Below are positions 45,361-53,124 of a stretch of 64,000 nt of DNA, piece after piece. The stretch comes from CAWDMW01 sp963803575 (GTDB lineage: Bacteria > Pseudomonadota > Alphaproteobacteria > Rickettsiales > UBA998): the NCBI GenBank assembly GCA_963803575.1, contig CAWDMW010000002.1, positions 1,612,001 through 1,676,000 on the forward strand, read 5' to 3'. The notes under the pieces are model-generated. The model had not been told where the DNA came from and made no database searches. It was given only the letters and a program-made list of their open reading frames with translations. The position numbers were made by a program, and so were the translations under genes. Positions within the stretch are counted from its first letter, which is position 1. Each line of letters starts with the position of its first letter.

Positions 45361-45408
45361 AGGTCATCCTTTGCTCCCAGACAGCCCCCAGCAGATTTTG
45401 CCAGCCTT

Positions 45409-45429
45409 GTGTCCGAACAGTTCGAACAC
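45409..45429 (+). promoter_or_regulatory. Operator-like inverted repeat before the early operon
   Basis: GTGTCCGAAC-A-GTTCGAACAC, a 10-bp inverted repeat with one mismatch, ends just before the AGGAGG ribosome site of the gene at 45441. The related perfect palindrome GTGTTCGAACAC occurs at 5849-5860, and TGTTCGAACA at 47282-47291. Probably a repressor or regulator site. Confidence 0.5.
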
Positions 45430-45440
45430 AGGAGGCTTTT

Positions 45441-45683
45441 ATGAACGATTCACAACACAATAAACCTATCTCTACCTTTGATGAAATATGCCATCTCACC
45501 ATCGAAACGATGCGGAATATGGATATGGAAAATCTGCTTCAGTTGAAGAAGCAGGCAACCCGCGAATTTGATCGCGCTAAATTGACGAAAGGCTGCATTG
45601 AGCTCGCCTTGTCACTCAAGGCACAGGATCAGGATCGCGCACAGAAAGAAGCCGATGAGAATCAGCAAAGTTTACTCGATTAA
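45441..45683 (+). CDS. Small early protein, unknown
   Basis: 80 residues with a strong ACAGGAGG site. Highly charged and helical (DEICHLTIETMRNMDMENLLQLKKQATREFDRAKLTKGCIELALSLKAQ). No family recognised. It is the first gene after the iteron region and is followed 15 bp later by the replication gene, so probably part of the early operon. Confidence 0.65.
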   Translation: MNDSQHNKPISTFDEICHLTIETMRNMDMENLLQLKKQATREFDRAKLTKGCIELALSLKAQDQDRAQKEADENQQSLLD

Positions 45684-45697
45684 AGCGGCGGTTTTCT

Positions 45698-46867
45698 ATG
45701 GAATGGTACAGGGCTTATCATGGCTTGCCGCATGATCCTAAATTACAGGTGATTGCAAAGCGCACCGGGCAACCGATGGCGGTGGTGGTGGCGGTATGGG
45801 TATGCGTACTCGATGCCGCCTCCCAGCACGACCCACGCGGCGTCATCGAGATTGACCCGGAAGAAATTGCCGTCATTCAGCATGTGGAACTGGAAGCTAT
45901 CGAAGCCATTCTGCAAGCATTTCGTGATAAGAAAATGCTGGATGAAGATGACCATCTAACCGCGTGGGATAAACGCCAGCACACCACATCCACAGAGCGT
46001 TCCAAGAAAAGCAGAGCCAAGAAAAAAGGTGATGCAGCGGATGGCAACGGCAAGCAACGCGGTGCAGCAGCTGGCAGCGCGACGCAACGCAAAAACGGCA
46101 AAAAATCACCAGATACAGATACAGATACAGAACATAGCAGAACAGATTCAGAACCAGATACAAATTCAGATTCAAAAACAAAACAGAAAAAAAATAGAGG
46201 GAGAGCAGAAAAGAAAGAGTCTGAGAAGGAAAAACAGAAAAACAGTGGAAAAGTAGAAAAGACCGAAAAGCAGATGCTGACGGAGATGTTAGATATCTGG
46301 AATGAAGAAGTTCAAAGCAAATTAACAAATGGCCAGAAAGCCATACTCACAAAGAAACGCAAAGAGCTACTAGCAGAACGATGGATAGATGAGTTTGCAG
46401 AAGATATCCGTGCATGGCGTTACTTCTGCGAGATCATAGGCAAATCAGAATTTTGCCTTGGCAAAATAGAAGGCAAAGATTGGACGATTGACCTGACATG
46501 GGCGATTCAATCATCCGACCGTGTAGCTAAAATTTTAGAGGGTGGGTTTTCAGGTGGTAAGCATCCACCCAAACCACCTTCGTGCGATTTGCCAGAATTT
46601 GCCGATGCGTGGGATGATGTTTTACGCCGCATGACGCATCACCACGGCAGGCCAGCAATACGCAGCTGGTTTTCCAACACAATCATCACAGCAGCTGAAG
46701 ACACACCGGATGGTGCATTACTTCGGCTGGAATGTCCCCGTGAATTTGTGCGCGGCTGGATTGAAAAAAATTATCTCACCGATTTGAATCATTACTGGAG
46801 CGAGCAAACCACATGCTCGCGCCTCGTTGTCGGTGTGCAACTGGCCATCAAGGAGGAAAAGTCATGA
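45698..46867 (+). CDS. Replication initiator-like protein with DnaA N-terminal-like domain at its C terminus
   Basis: 389 residues. The N-terminal 95 residues (WYRAYHGLPHDPKLQVIAKRTGQPMAVVVAVWVCVLDAAS) look like the winged-helix start of phage O-type replication proteins. Residues 100-190 are a low-complexity charged linker (KKSRAKKK, TDTDTEHSRTDSEPDTNSD). The last 80 residues (DAWDDVLRRMTHHHGRPAIRSWFSNTIITAAED, LRLECPREFVRGWIEKNY) resemble domain I of DnaA, which loads helicase. It overlaps the following gene by 4 bp. Proposed to start phage replication at the nearby repeats. Confidence 0.7.
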   Translation: MEWYRAYHGLPHDPKLQVIAKRTGQPMAVVVAVWVCVLDAASQHDPRGVIEIDPEEIAVIQHVELEAIEAILQAFRDKKMLDEDDHLTAWDKRQHTTSTERSKKSRAKKKGDAADGNGKQRGAAAGSATQRKNGKKSPDTDTDTEHSRTDSEPDTNSDSKTKQKKNRGRAEKKESEKEKQKNSGKVEKTEKQMLTEMLDIWNEEVQSKLTNGQKAILTKKRKELLAERWIDEFAEDIRAWRYFCEIIGKSEFCLGKIEGKDWTIDLTWAIQSSDRVAKILEGGFSGGKHPPKPPSCDLPEFADAWDDVLRRMTHHHGRPAIRSWFSNTIITAAEDTPDGALLRLECPREFVRGWIEKNYLTDLNHYWSEQTTCSRLVVGVQLAIKEEKS

Positions 46868-47279
46868 GCAAAAAATGGACGGTAACCGATATCGCGGATC
46901 AATTTGAAGAAGCCGCGCAAACGCTACGCCGGATGCCGCCGGTAAAGGTGCAGGGATATTTCAACGCTATGCCACCGGTGATTCGCACGGCAATGGAATT
47001 ATTGCAGGCAGAGAAACTGCCTATGCGGCTCGGACCACCTTCTGCAGAAGCAATTTCGCGGATGGAAGAAGCACTCGAATGGATCTGGCTTCTAGAAGAT
47101 GAAGAAGAACGCCGCCTGATTTGGCTTCGCGCCGAGCGCGTGGTCTGGAAACGCATTTGTTGGCGTTAAAACGCATTTGTTGGCGTTTAGGTTGTGGCCG
47201 CACCAAAGCATGGCAGATGTGGACGATAGCATTACTCAAGATCGTTACACGCCTGAATGCCAAGCAGGGAGGGCGTTAG
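46864..47279 (+). pseudogene. DUF6362 family gene broken by a 20-bp tandem duplication
   Basis: ATG 46864 (AGGAGG). The open frame gives 101 residues, TVTDIADQFEEAAQTLRRMPPVKVQGYFNAMPP...ISRMEEALEWIWLLEDEEERRLIW, the DUF6362 pattern, but stops at WKRICWR. The stop lies at the junction of a perfect tandem repeat. If one copy is removed, the frame continues LGCGRTKAWQMWTIALLKIVTRLN to TAG 47277-47279, which is the usual family C terminus (a helix-turn-helix-like part). So the gene was recently truncated. The product may still be made as a shortened protein. Confidence 0.8.
47149..47188 (+). repeat. 20-bp perfect tandem duplication
   Basis: AAACGCATTTGTTGGCGTTA at 47149-47168 is repeated from 47169 (19 of 20 bases identical). 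It inserts an in-frame TAA into the DUF6362 gene. It is a typical slipped-strand or unequal-recombination event. Confidence 0.9.
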
Positions 47280-47280
47280 A

Positions 47281-47355
47281 ATGTTCGAACAAAAAAAGAC
47301 TAAACAGGATGAACAGAATCTGGCATATTCGCCTTATAGAATCGCCGAGAGGTGA
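47281..47355 (+). CDS. Possible 24-residue small protein
   Basis: ATG 47281 follows AGGGAGG by eight bases and overlaps the original DUF6362 stop (TAGAATG). It encodes MFEQKKTKQDEQNLAYSPYR plus four residues before TGA. The start region is also a TGTTCGAACA palindrome. Small and unproven. Confidence 0.35.
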   Translation: MFEQKKTKQDEQNLAYSPYRIAER

Positions 47356-47413
47356 CTACAAAGCTCCCCTCGCATGTGCGCCCAGCAAACTCTTTTTATG
47401 CTGCGGAGGGATC

Positions 47414-47617
47414 ATGAAAACCCCTCCAATCCACACAAACCAAGATAACCCCAAGCTCAACGAATTGTTTAATCGCATCGTTGGCCATATCCGCGAAATG
47501 TACAACAATGAAATTTCCGAACAGGAAGCGATTGAGGCGGCGCGGAATTGGCTAGGGTTCTGCGGAAAGCTGGATGAACTAGAAAAAGAGCAACAAAAAC
47601 AGCCACTTGAACCTTGA
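47414..47617 (+). CDS. Small recombinase-adjacent helical protein
   Basis: 67 residues, GGAGGG site. LNELFNRIVGHIREMYNNEISEQEAIEAARNWLGFCGKLDELEKEQ. It is paralogous to the product at 5600-5767. It lies 52 bp before the recombinase start and is probably co-transcribed with it. It could be a recombination accessory such as a directionality factor, but no sequence proof is visible. Confidence 0.6.
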   Translation: MKTPPIHTNQDNPKLNELFNRIVGHIREMYNNEISEQEAIEAARNWLGFCGKLDELEKEQQKQPLEP

Positions 47618-47669
47618 TTGCAGATGCAGGTGGGTTATCATGGAGCTACATGAAAAACAAAGGAGCGCA

Positions 47670-49229
47670 ATGGAGGCGACAAAAGCAGTCATATTAGCCC
47701 GTGTATCCTCCCCGGAGCAGGAGGAAGGTCACTCAATTGATGCCCAACGCCACCGCCTGCAAGAATACTGCTCCCGTAAAAACTTAGACGTTCTGAAAAC
47801 TTTCGAAATCATTGAATCTTCCACACGCGGCGACCGCAAACGTTTCATGGAGATGATCAATTATGTGCGCCGGTTCAAAGACCCTATCGCTATCGTGGCA
47901 GATAAGGTGGATCGGGTGCAGCGTAGTTTTAGAGAATTCCCGCTGCTGGATGATTTAATCCAGAAAGGCTCGATAGAATTACATTTTTACAGTGAAAACA
48001 CTATCATTCACAAAGAATCGCGCTCAAGTGACCGCACGATGTGGAGTATGCGCGTATTACTCGCACAATCTTACACCGATGCGATGAGCGATAATATCAA
48101 GCGTAGCTTAGAGCATAAACGCCGGATAGGAGAATGGACGGGACCAGCCCCGCTGGGATATTTGAATGATCGTGATGAATTTGGCAAAAGCCTTGTGATT
48201 CTTGATCCGGTGAGAGCACCAATCATTCAACGCATTTTTGAAGAATACGCGACTGGCAGTTTCACCTTAGCGGAGATGGTAAAAAAGGCTAAGGATTGGG
48301 GATTGCGTAGCAAAAAAGGTTATTGTTTAACCAAGTCGGTATTGCACCGGCTGATTCAGCAACCGTTTTATTGCGGAGAAATGGAAATCAAAGGCGAGAT
48401 GTTTAATCACCGTCACCAAACACTGATCCCGCGCTGGCTATTTCAAGCCTGCCAAGAAGTACGGTCGGGCTATAACAAAAAGCCGTTTAAATATGCTGAT
48501 AAGGAATTTGTATTCCGCGGATTACTCACCTGCGCCACGAGTGGCCGCGTGGTGACCGCCGATACTAAGAAAAAGAAATACCCAAGCGGCAAAACTGCTG
48601 AATGGACATATCTGCGTTGCTGGAATCCAGAGAATCCGGAAAAGAAAATGTGGGTGCGCGAGGATGATATCGTGCAGCAGGTAGAGGACATTATCAGCCG
48701 CATCGGGATTCACAAAAAAGAATTACTGGATGACACGATTGAGTATCTCAAGGAAATTAACACCGCGAAGAAAGACCAGCACACGGTGGAGTTATCGCAT
48801 TTGAAAAAAGAACATACCGAAATTCAAGCGCGACTCGACAGGTTAATGGATTTGCGGCTGGATGGAGAATTGAGCAAAGAGGAGTTTGAGGCTAAGAAAC
48901 GCCGGTTGAAGGATCGACAGTACGAATTGAGCAATTTACTACAAACGTATGATCGCGCAGACGATGAATTTACCAAACGCCTAGAAATGCTACTAAATCT
49001 AACATATCAGGCACCAAAAATATGGAAAGGTTCGACAATTTCTCAGAAGCGCGAGCTTGTGAATTTCCTATTTGCGAACCTTAAATTGGAGGGTAAAACC
49101 CTTTGTTATTCCTTAAGAAAACCATTCGATGCCCTAGTTTTAGACCCAGAGCGTCCCGAATGGCGGAGTCGGAGGGATTCGAACCCTCGAGGGCTTGCAC
49201 CCAACACGCTTTCCAGGCGTGCGCCTTAA
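47670..49229 (+). CDS. Large serine recombinase (phage integrase), lysogen-form C terminus
   Basis: 519 residues from ATG 47670 (AAAGGAG at ideal spacing; earlier ATG at 47640 possible). The catalytic N-terminal domain has ARVSSPEQEEGHSIDAQ (S13 nucleophile). The recombinase domain follows (ALGYLND-type GPAPLGYL, IIQRIFEEYATGSFTLAEMVKKAKDWGL, LHRLIQQPFYCGEM), then a zinc-ribbon-like part with degenerate Cys (LTCATSGRVV...LRCWN) and a coiled coil (about 350-440). From W498 the frame is read from the antisense of tRNA-Ser (WRSRRDSNPRGL...). The native tail lies at 5903-6004. It catalyses attP/attB integration at tRNA-Ser. Confidence 0.93.
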   Translation: MEATKAVILARVSSPEQEEGHSIDAQRHRLQEYCSRKNLDVLKTFEIIESSTRGDRKRFMEMINYVRRFKDPIAIVADKVDRVQRSFREFPLLDDLIQKGSIELHFYSENTIIHKESRSSDRTMWSMRVLLAQSYTDAMSDNIKRSLEHKRRIGEWTGPAPLGYLNDRDEFGKSLVILDPVRAPIIQRIFEEYATGSFTLAEMVKKAKDWGLRSKKGYCLTKSVLHRLIQQPFYCGEMEIKGEMFNHRHQTLIPRWLFQACQEVRSGYNKKPFKYADKEFVFRGLLTCATSGRVVTADTKKKKYPSGKTAEWTYLRCWNPENPEKKMWVREDDIVQQVEDIISRIGIHKKELLDDTIEYLKEINTAKKDQHTVELSHLKKEHTEIQARLDRLMDLRLDGELSKEEFEAKKRRLKDRQYELSNLLQTYDRADDEFTKRLEMLLNLTYQAPKIWKGSTISQKRELVNFLFANLKLEGKTLCYSLRKPFDALVLDPERPEWRSRRDSNPRGLAPNTLSRRAP

Positions 49230-49248
49230 ACCGCTCGGCCACGACTCC
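49161..49248 (-). tRNA. tRNA-Ser (GGA), integration site
   Basis: 88 nt including CCA. The acceptor GGAGTCG pairs with CGACTCC. The anticodon stem CACGC/GCGTG carries loop CTGGAAA with anticodon GGA. A long variable arm and a T arm with GGTTCGAATCC are present. The 3' CCA end (TGGCGG on the plus strand) is the attachment core. The recombinase frame ends inside it at 49229, antisense. The tRNA is kept complete by the integration. Confidence 0.95.
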
Positions 49249-49341
49249 AATGTACATAGAGCCGGAACATGTGCCCCGACTCTATGTGTCGTATCAAGTG
49301 AAGATACTAATGTAAAGTGTGAATATAGGTGAAGTGATACT

Positions 49342-49788
49342 TTACTCTTCCAATTCCATTGCCTCAACTGCTTTTACGGGTACTGATTGCGCACTTAATG
49401 CATGTAAATGCTCTCGCAGACCTGTTACCTGCGATGCCAGATGTTCATAAAGCTGTATGGCATTAGGCTTGGAAGAGATAGACGTCAAGGTTTGACGAAT
49501 ATCCTGATAAAGCTGTTTTACATAAATACTTGCTTGAAGGGCAGGATCATTAGGAGCAACATCTTCTGCTTCTGGCAAAGCATTTTGTAATACTGATACC
49601 ACACGTTGGATTCGGGCATGACAATCATGCGTAGATTCAAAATCCTGCTGCTCACGATGCATTTTTGCTTCCTTCAATTTACGTGCAATAAAATCCAGAG
49701 ATTTCAGCCAAATATCATATGATGTGTGGCTATGTACCAAAGCAGTTTGATATGCATTACTTGCTTTTCTGAAATTGTTATTATACAT
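49342..49788 (-). CDS. fliS: FliS-like flagellin chaperone
   Basis: 148 residues, helical. NAYQTALVHSHTSYDIWLKSLDFIARKLKEAKMHREQQDF resembles the start of FliS, though the sequence is diverged. It follows fliD directly (shared stop/start TAATG) and fliC, the normal fliC-fliD-fliS order. FliS binds flagellin before export. The assignment rests mostly on order and helical pattern. Confidence 0.65.
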   Translation of the reverse strand: MYNNNFRKASNAYQTALVHSHTSYDIWLKSLDFIARKLKEAKMHREQQDFESTHDCHARIQRVVSVLQNALPEAEDVAPNDPALQASIYVKQLYQDIRQTLTSISSKPNAIQLYEHLASQVTGLREHLHALSAQSVPVKAVEAMELEE

Positions 49789-51482
49789 TAATTATCATCT
49801 CCTCCACCGAGCAATTCGGCCAGATATTGTTGCAAATTTTCAGCTTCCTGAATACTGGACTCCATTTTAGAATATTTCAGAATCTCCCGCTCTCTGGCTG
49901 CTTCTGCTCTGATTCGCACATCGTTTGCATCTTCAGTCAGTCGTGTGTTTTTGGTGTCCAGTTGACGAACTTCACGTTGAATAAGCCCGCTTTCAGGATC
50001 AGCATACGTGTCCAGCGCTTCCGTTAATCTGTCTGCAAGCCCTATGCCAACATTAACATCCAGCGAAACATCTGTGTCGCCTACGTACGCTAGTGTAATT
50101 CCTTCATAGTCGCTGCCTTTCGCACCAATAATACGATTACCATTCACGGTAAAAGCAGACGTATTACCACCGATACTTACTGTATCAATGTCCCCTGCCC
50201 CGTCCACGGTAATGTCCAGTGTAAATGACCGGCTTTCTCCCTGATAGTTATTGGTTAATACGCGAGTATTATCTCCGCCACCTGTCACAGTGATGCTACT
50301 TTCAAACAGACCTTGTACGCCTTCATAATCACTAAGCAATGCGCTATCTAATGCAGCTTCATCGACAACCAGCTTATTAGCAGCATTAATGGTGATACCT
50401 ACCCCACCCAGAGAACGGATAGCGGCATTATCATCATTATAAATATCTGTGATAATACGACTTATCTGACTATTCATGCTACGCAGGGTTCCGTCAGCAA
50501 ATAATAAGGCGGATGCATCCGGGTCGTCCGGATCAAACACTTGCTGGCTATCGTAAAAGTCACGGTAGCTATTATAGAGTTCTACGAAATTCAATATGGC
50601 GTCTTTCGCAGGGGAGGCATCATTCTCTACATTGATAGAAATGATGGTACCTGGTTCAGCATTTTGTGTTTCCAGATCAACACCGTCAATAATGTCATTA
50701 AAACTATTGGTAGTACGGATAATCTCGATGCCATCAAGTCTGATTCTGGCAGCCTGTGCAGCCTGTGCAATGTTAGCCAAATCACCGGAACCGTTCAACA
50801 CGCCCAAACTTTGCAATACATTATCACCTGAGACAAAGACAGCTTCAATCATCATAGCAGCACTGACACCACCGAAGCTTAGCTTATATTCGCCTTCTGC
50901 TACTAAGACCACCATGGCTGTGACACCAGTGGCAATAGATACATTATTCACCGCAGCAGCTACTTCGTTTAAGTCCATATCATTGGTGACGGAAATCGTT
51001 TCACTTCCTCCGCCAGCAAGTCCAAGGGTAAATTCACCTGTCAATCCCAGATCTGTATCTGCACTAGCCTGACTATCTGATGTCACAATGGCTTTCTTGG
51101 CAGTCTCAAGTACTTCTACCTGATAGTTCCCTTCCTCGGCTGTGGAGTCAATGCCCACTGAGAGCAGAGATGAGGCAGGTGTGGCAGAGCTGCTGCCTAC
51201 AGTACCGGTCTTAACATCAAACAGATTCGTCGCATCGAATGTTTTTGTTGCAGCAAGCCCACGAATGCTGGTGGCTGCTTCAGACGCTAGTGTTTGCAAT
51301 TCTGTGTAAGCTTCCACTTTGGCAACATTGCTTTCAACTTCTGCTTCTAGCCTTACTGCCGGTTGTACTTTCTGATTATAGACTGCTTCGATTAATATTC
51401 CTGTATCTAGCCCACTTGTGGCCTGACCGGTAATGAAGATACGACCTGAGTCTGTTGTATTTACGCTTGTTACATTATCCAT
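49788..51482 (-). CDS. fliD: Flagellar filament cap protein FliD
   Basis: 564 residues. N-terminal FITGQATSGLDTGILIEAVYNQKVQPAVRLEAEVESNVAKVEAYTELQTLASEAATSIRGLA is typical of FliD (HAP2), with a C-terminal coiled coil (VRQLDTKNTRLTEDANDVRIRAEAAREREILKYSKMESSIQEAE). Middle domains are Thr/Gly-rich. It caps the growing filament. It starts after a GGAGG site, about 100 bp downstream of fliC. Confidence 0.88.
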   Translation of the reverse strand: MDNVTSVNTTDSGRIFITGQATSGLDTGILIEAVYNQKVQPAVRLEAEVESNVAKVEAYTELQTLASEAATSIRGLAATKTFDATNLFDVKTGTVGSSSATPASSLLSVGIDSTAEEGNYQVEVLETAKKAIVTSDSQASADTDLGLTGEFTLGLAGGGSETISVTNDMDLNEVAAAVNNVSIATGVTAMVVLVAEGEYKLSFGGVSAAMMIEAVFVSGDNVLQSLGVLNGSGDLANIAQAAQAARIRLDGIEIIRTTNSFNDIIDGVDLETQNAEPGTIISINVENDASPAKDAILNFVELYNSYRDFYDSQQVFDPDDPDASALLFADGTLRSMNSQISRIITDIYNDDNAAIRSLGGVGITINAANKLVVDEAALDSALLSDYEGVQGLFESSITVTGGGDNTRVLTNNYQGESRSFTLDITVDGAGDIDTVSIGGNTSAFTVNGNRIIGAKGSDYEGITLAYVGDTDVSLDVNVGIGLADRLTEALDTYADPESGLIQREVRQLDTKNTRLTEDANDVRIRAEAAREREILKYSKMESSIQEAENLQQYLAELLGGGDDN

Positions 51483-51523
51483 GATATTGGCCTCCTTTAA
51501 TTATGCCATGCTACCTGATAAGT

Positions 51524-51559
51524 GGAAGCTGCCCTCAATGATGATTGAACGCAGCTTCC
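51524..51559 (-). terminator. Stable hairpin between fliC and fliD
   Basis: GGAAGCTGC (51524-51532) pairs with GCAGCTTCC (51551-51559), with an inner TCAAT/ATTGA stem. No U-run follows on the minus strand, so it is more likely a transcript-stabilising or partial terminator hairpin after the highly expressed flagellin than a full intrinsic terminator. Confidence 0.6.
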
Positions 51560-51585
51560 GGTCTCATCAGATAATTCCTAATTGA

Positions 51586-52998
51586 CTACTGAAGCAGTCT
51601 TAGGAGTTCCTGTGGCAACTGGTTGGCCTTAGAGAGTGCCGCAACAGCAGCCTGAGTCAGTGTCTGGTACGTCACGAACTCGGTTTGCTCTTCAGCAATA
51701 TCCGCATCCAAAATGGCAGAGTTTGCCGCTTTGATGTTTTCCACGGATGTGTTGATCACATCAGAACGGAACTCAAAACGAGAAATCTGTGCACCAATAT
51801 TGGCACGGGCTTCTGCAACAATACTGATAGAACCATCCACAATGTTCGCAGCAATCTCAGCGTTATCAACAGTATCTACGCTGATATAGTCACCTGTTGC
51901 ATTGTCAGAATCTGCATCCGCAATGCTTCCCGGAGACGCCAGGTTACCAGCTTCACCATCATCGGCAGCTGCAACCGTTACGTCACCTGTATCAGTGAAT
52001 TGTGTATCACCCAGACCGTTAAGGCCTACCTGAGACATGAACTTACCAGCTTCTGCCGCCTTAATGACTAATCCGCCATTCGAGTCAACACCAGCTGTGA
52101 CTACACCAGAACCATTGATCGCATCCAGCAAATCATTCACTGTGCTACCAGCAGCCGTTAATGGATCCTGATCCGATACAACGACACGCGTGTTACCCGC
52201 AGCAGAACCATCAAACTCAATATACGTGTATTGCACACCAGCAGCCGTACCATCTAAATCAATCGTAACCTGACGAAAGTCAGAATCAGCAACGGTTACG
52301 CTACCATCACCGTCGACATCCGTGCCAGTGAAGAACACCAGATCAGCAGCGGTTGGATCAATGACCGCCAGACCACCAACGTCTAATGATGCCAGCAAAC
52401 GGTTACCGTCACTGTAATCATTACCGCCGGCACCGCCAAGTGCATTATTACCAGCAGAACGCTCAGTTGCAAACCCTTGCAGACCTGCAGTACGGAAATC
52501 ACCCATTTCAATGCTTAAGCGGTTGCTGTCAGCGCCAGAGGTGGAACCATCCGTGCCAAGCAGGAATTCCTCGTTATACAGACCGCTCAATAATGACGCT
52601 CCGTTAAACGCAGTCGAACCCGCAATATCATCCAGCTCACCTACAAGCTGCTGGAATTCCGCATCAATAAAGTCACGTGTCGCATCGTTCACACCACCAT
52701 TAATGGATTGTGCCGCCAGCGCGCTCATCCGTTGAAGCACATCATCCATACGGGCTAATGCACCATCAGCTGTTTGTAGCACAGAAATACCCTGATCCGC
52801 GTTAATAGACGCTTGCTCAAGGATGCTGATTTCACTTCTCAGGCTTGTGCTAACCGCAAGACCCGCTGCATCATCAGATGCACGCTCAATACGCTTACCA
52901 CTGGATATTTTGGCCAATGACGAACTTTGCATAGACGAATTCTCATTCAAATAACGCAACGTGGTATTAGCAGAAAGGTTAGTATTAATGACAGGCAT
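51586..52998 (-). CDS. fliC: Flagellin
   Basis: 470 residues. The conserved D0/D1 ends are clear: VINTNLSANTTLRYLNENSSMQSSSLAKISSGKRIERASDDAAGLAVSTSLRSEI and the C-terminal ANIGAQISRFEFRSDVINTSVENIKAANSAILDADIAEEQTEFVTYQTLTQAAVAALSKANQLPQELLRLL. The central domain is Gly/Asp-rich. A strong AGGAGG site precedes the ATG. It forms the filament. Confidence 0.95.
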   Translation of the reverse strand: MPVINTNLSANTTLRYLNENSSMQSSSLAKISSGKRIERASDDAAGLAVSTSLRSEISILEQASINADQGISVLQTADGALARMDDVLQRMSALAAQSINGGVNDATRDFIDAEFQQLVGELDDIAGSTAFNGASLLSGLYNEEFLLGTDGSTSGADSNRLSIEMGDFRTAGLQGFATERSAGNNALGGAGGNDYSDGNRLLASLDVGGLAVIDPTAADLVFFTGTDVDGDGSVTVADSDFRQVTIDLDGTAAGVQYTYIEFDGSAAGNTRVVVSDQDPLTAAGSTVNDLLDAINGSGVVTAGVDSNGGLVIKAAEAGKFMSQVGLNGLGDTQFTDTGDVTVAAADDGEAGNLASPGSIADADSDNATGDYISVDTVDNAEIAANIVDGSISIVAEARANIGAQISRFEFRSDVINTSVENIKAANSAILDADIAEEQTEFVTYQTLTQAAVAALSKANQLPQELLRLLQ

Positions 52999-53124
52999 AG
53001 GTACCTCCTATGGGTATGTTATATGTGTTATCAATTATGCATCCTACCTGGACACTATCGTATCAGCCTGTCCGCTGATCTCTACATTACATCATAAAGT
53101 TACTAAAGTTTCCTTAAAGTAAAC

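Larger units (their letters stand above)
44977..45440. promoter_or_regulatory. 464-bp early control region without genes: hairpins, iterons, operator-like palindrome
   Basis: Between the repressor (minus) and the first replication gene (plus). It holds a perfect hairpin GGCACC-AGCA-GGTGCC (45007-45022), an imperfect one around GTCC-AAAAA-GGAC (about 45131-45143), four CCCGTAGCC-type repeats and a palindrome just before gene 45441 (separate entries). It should contain the early promoters of both directions; I cannot place a definite -35/-10. Confidence 0.55.
5903..49163. mobile_element. Integrated ~43.3-kb tailed prophage with a metal-resistance island
   Basis: The bounds are the shared AATGGCGG core at 5901-5908 and 49159-49166. 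Contents are in phage order: packaging, head, neck, tail, tail tip and lysis on the plus strand, a 15-kb minus-strand metal-resistance block, then repressor, replication genes and a serine recombinase ending in tRNA-Ser. A size of 43.3 kb is normal for a siphovirus-like genome. Terminase, portal, capsid, tail and lysis genes are all intact, so it could be functional. The head and neck are lambda/HK97-like and the tail tip resembles the alphaproteobacterial gene transfer agent. Confidence 0.85.

Noticed and set aside
47607..47669. Recombinase start at 47607 or 47640
   Set aside because: ATG 47670 has AAAGGAG at ideal spacing and gives the usual short lead to the catalytic ARVSS. The earlier codons overlap the end of the previous gene.
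49140..49367. Minus-strand open frame over tRNA-Ser
   Set aside because: It is the translated tRNA itself (PSGLRRTPGKRVGCKPSRVRIPPTP), a well-known false gene.
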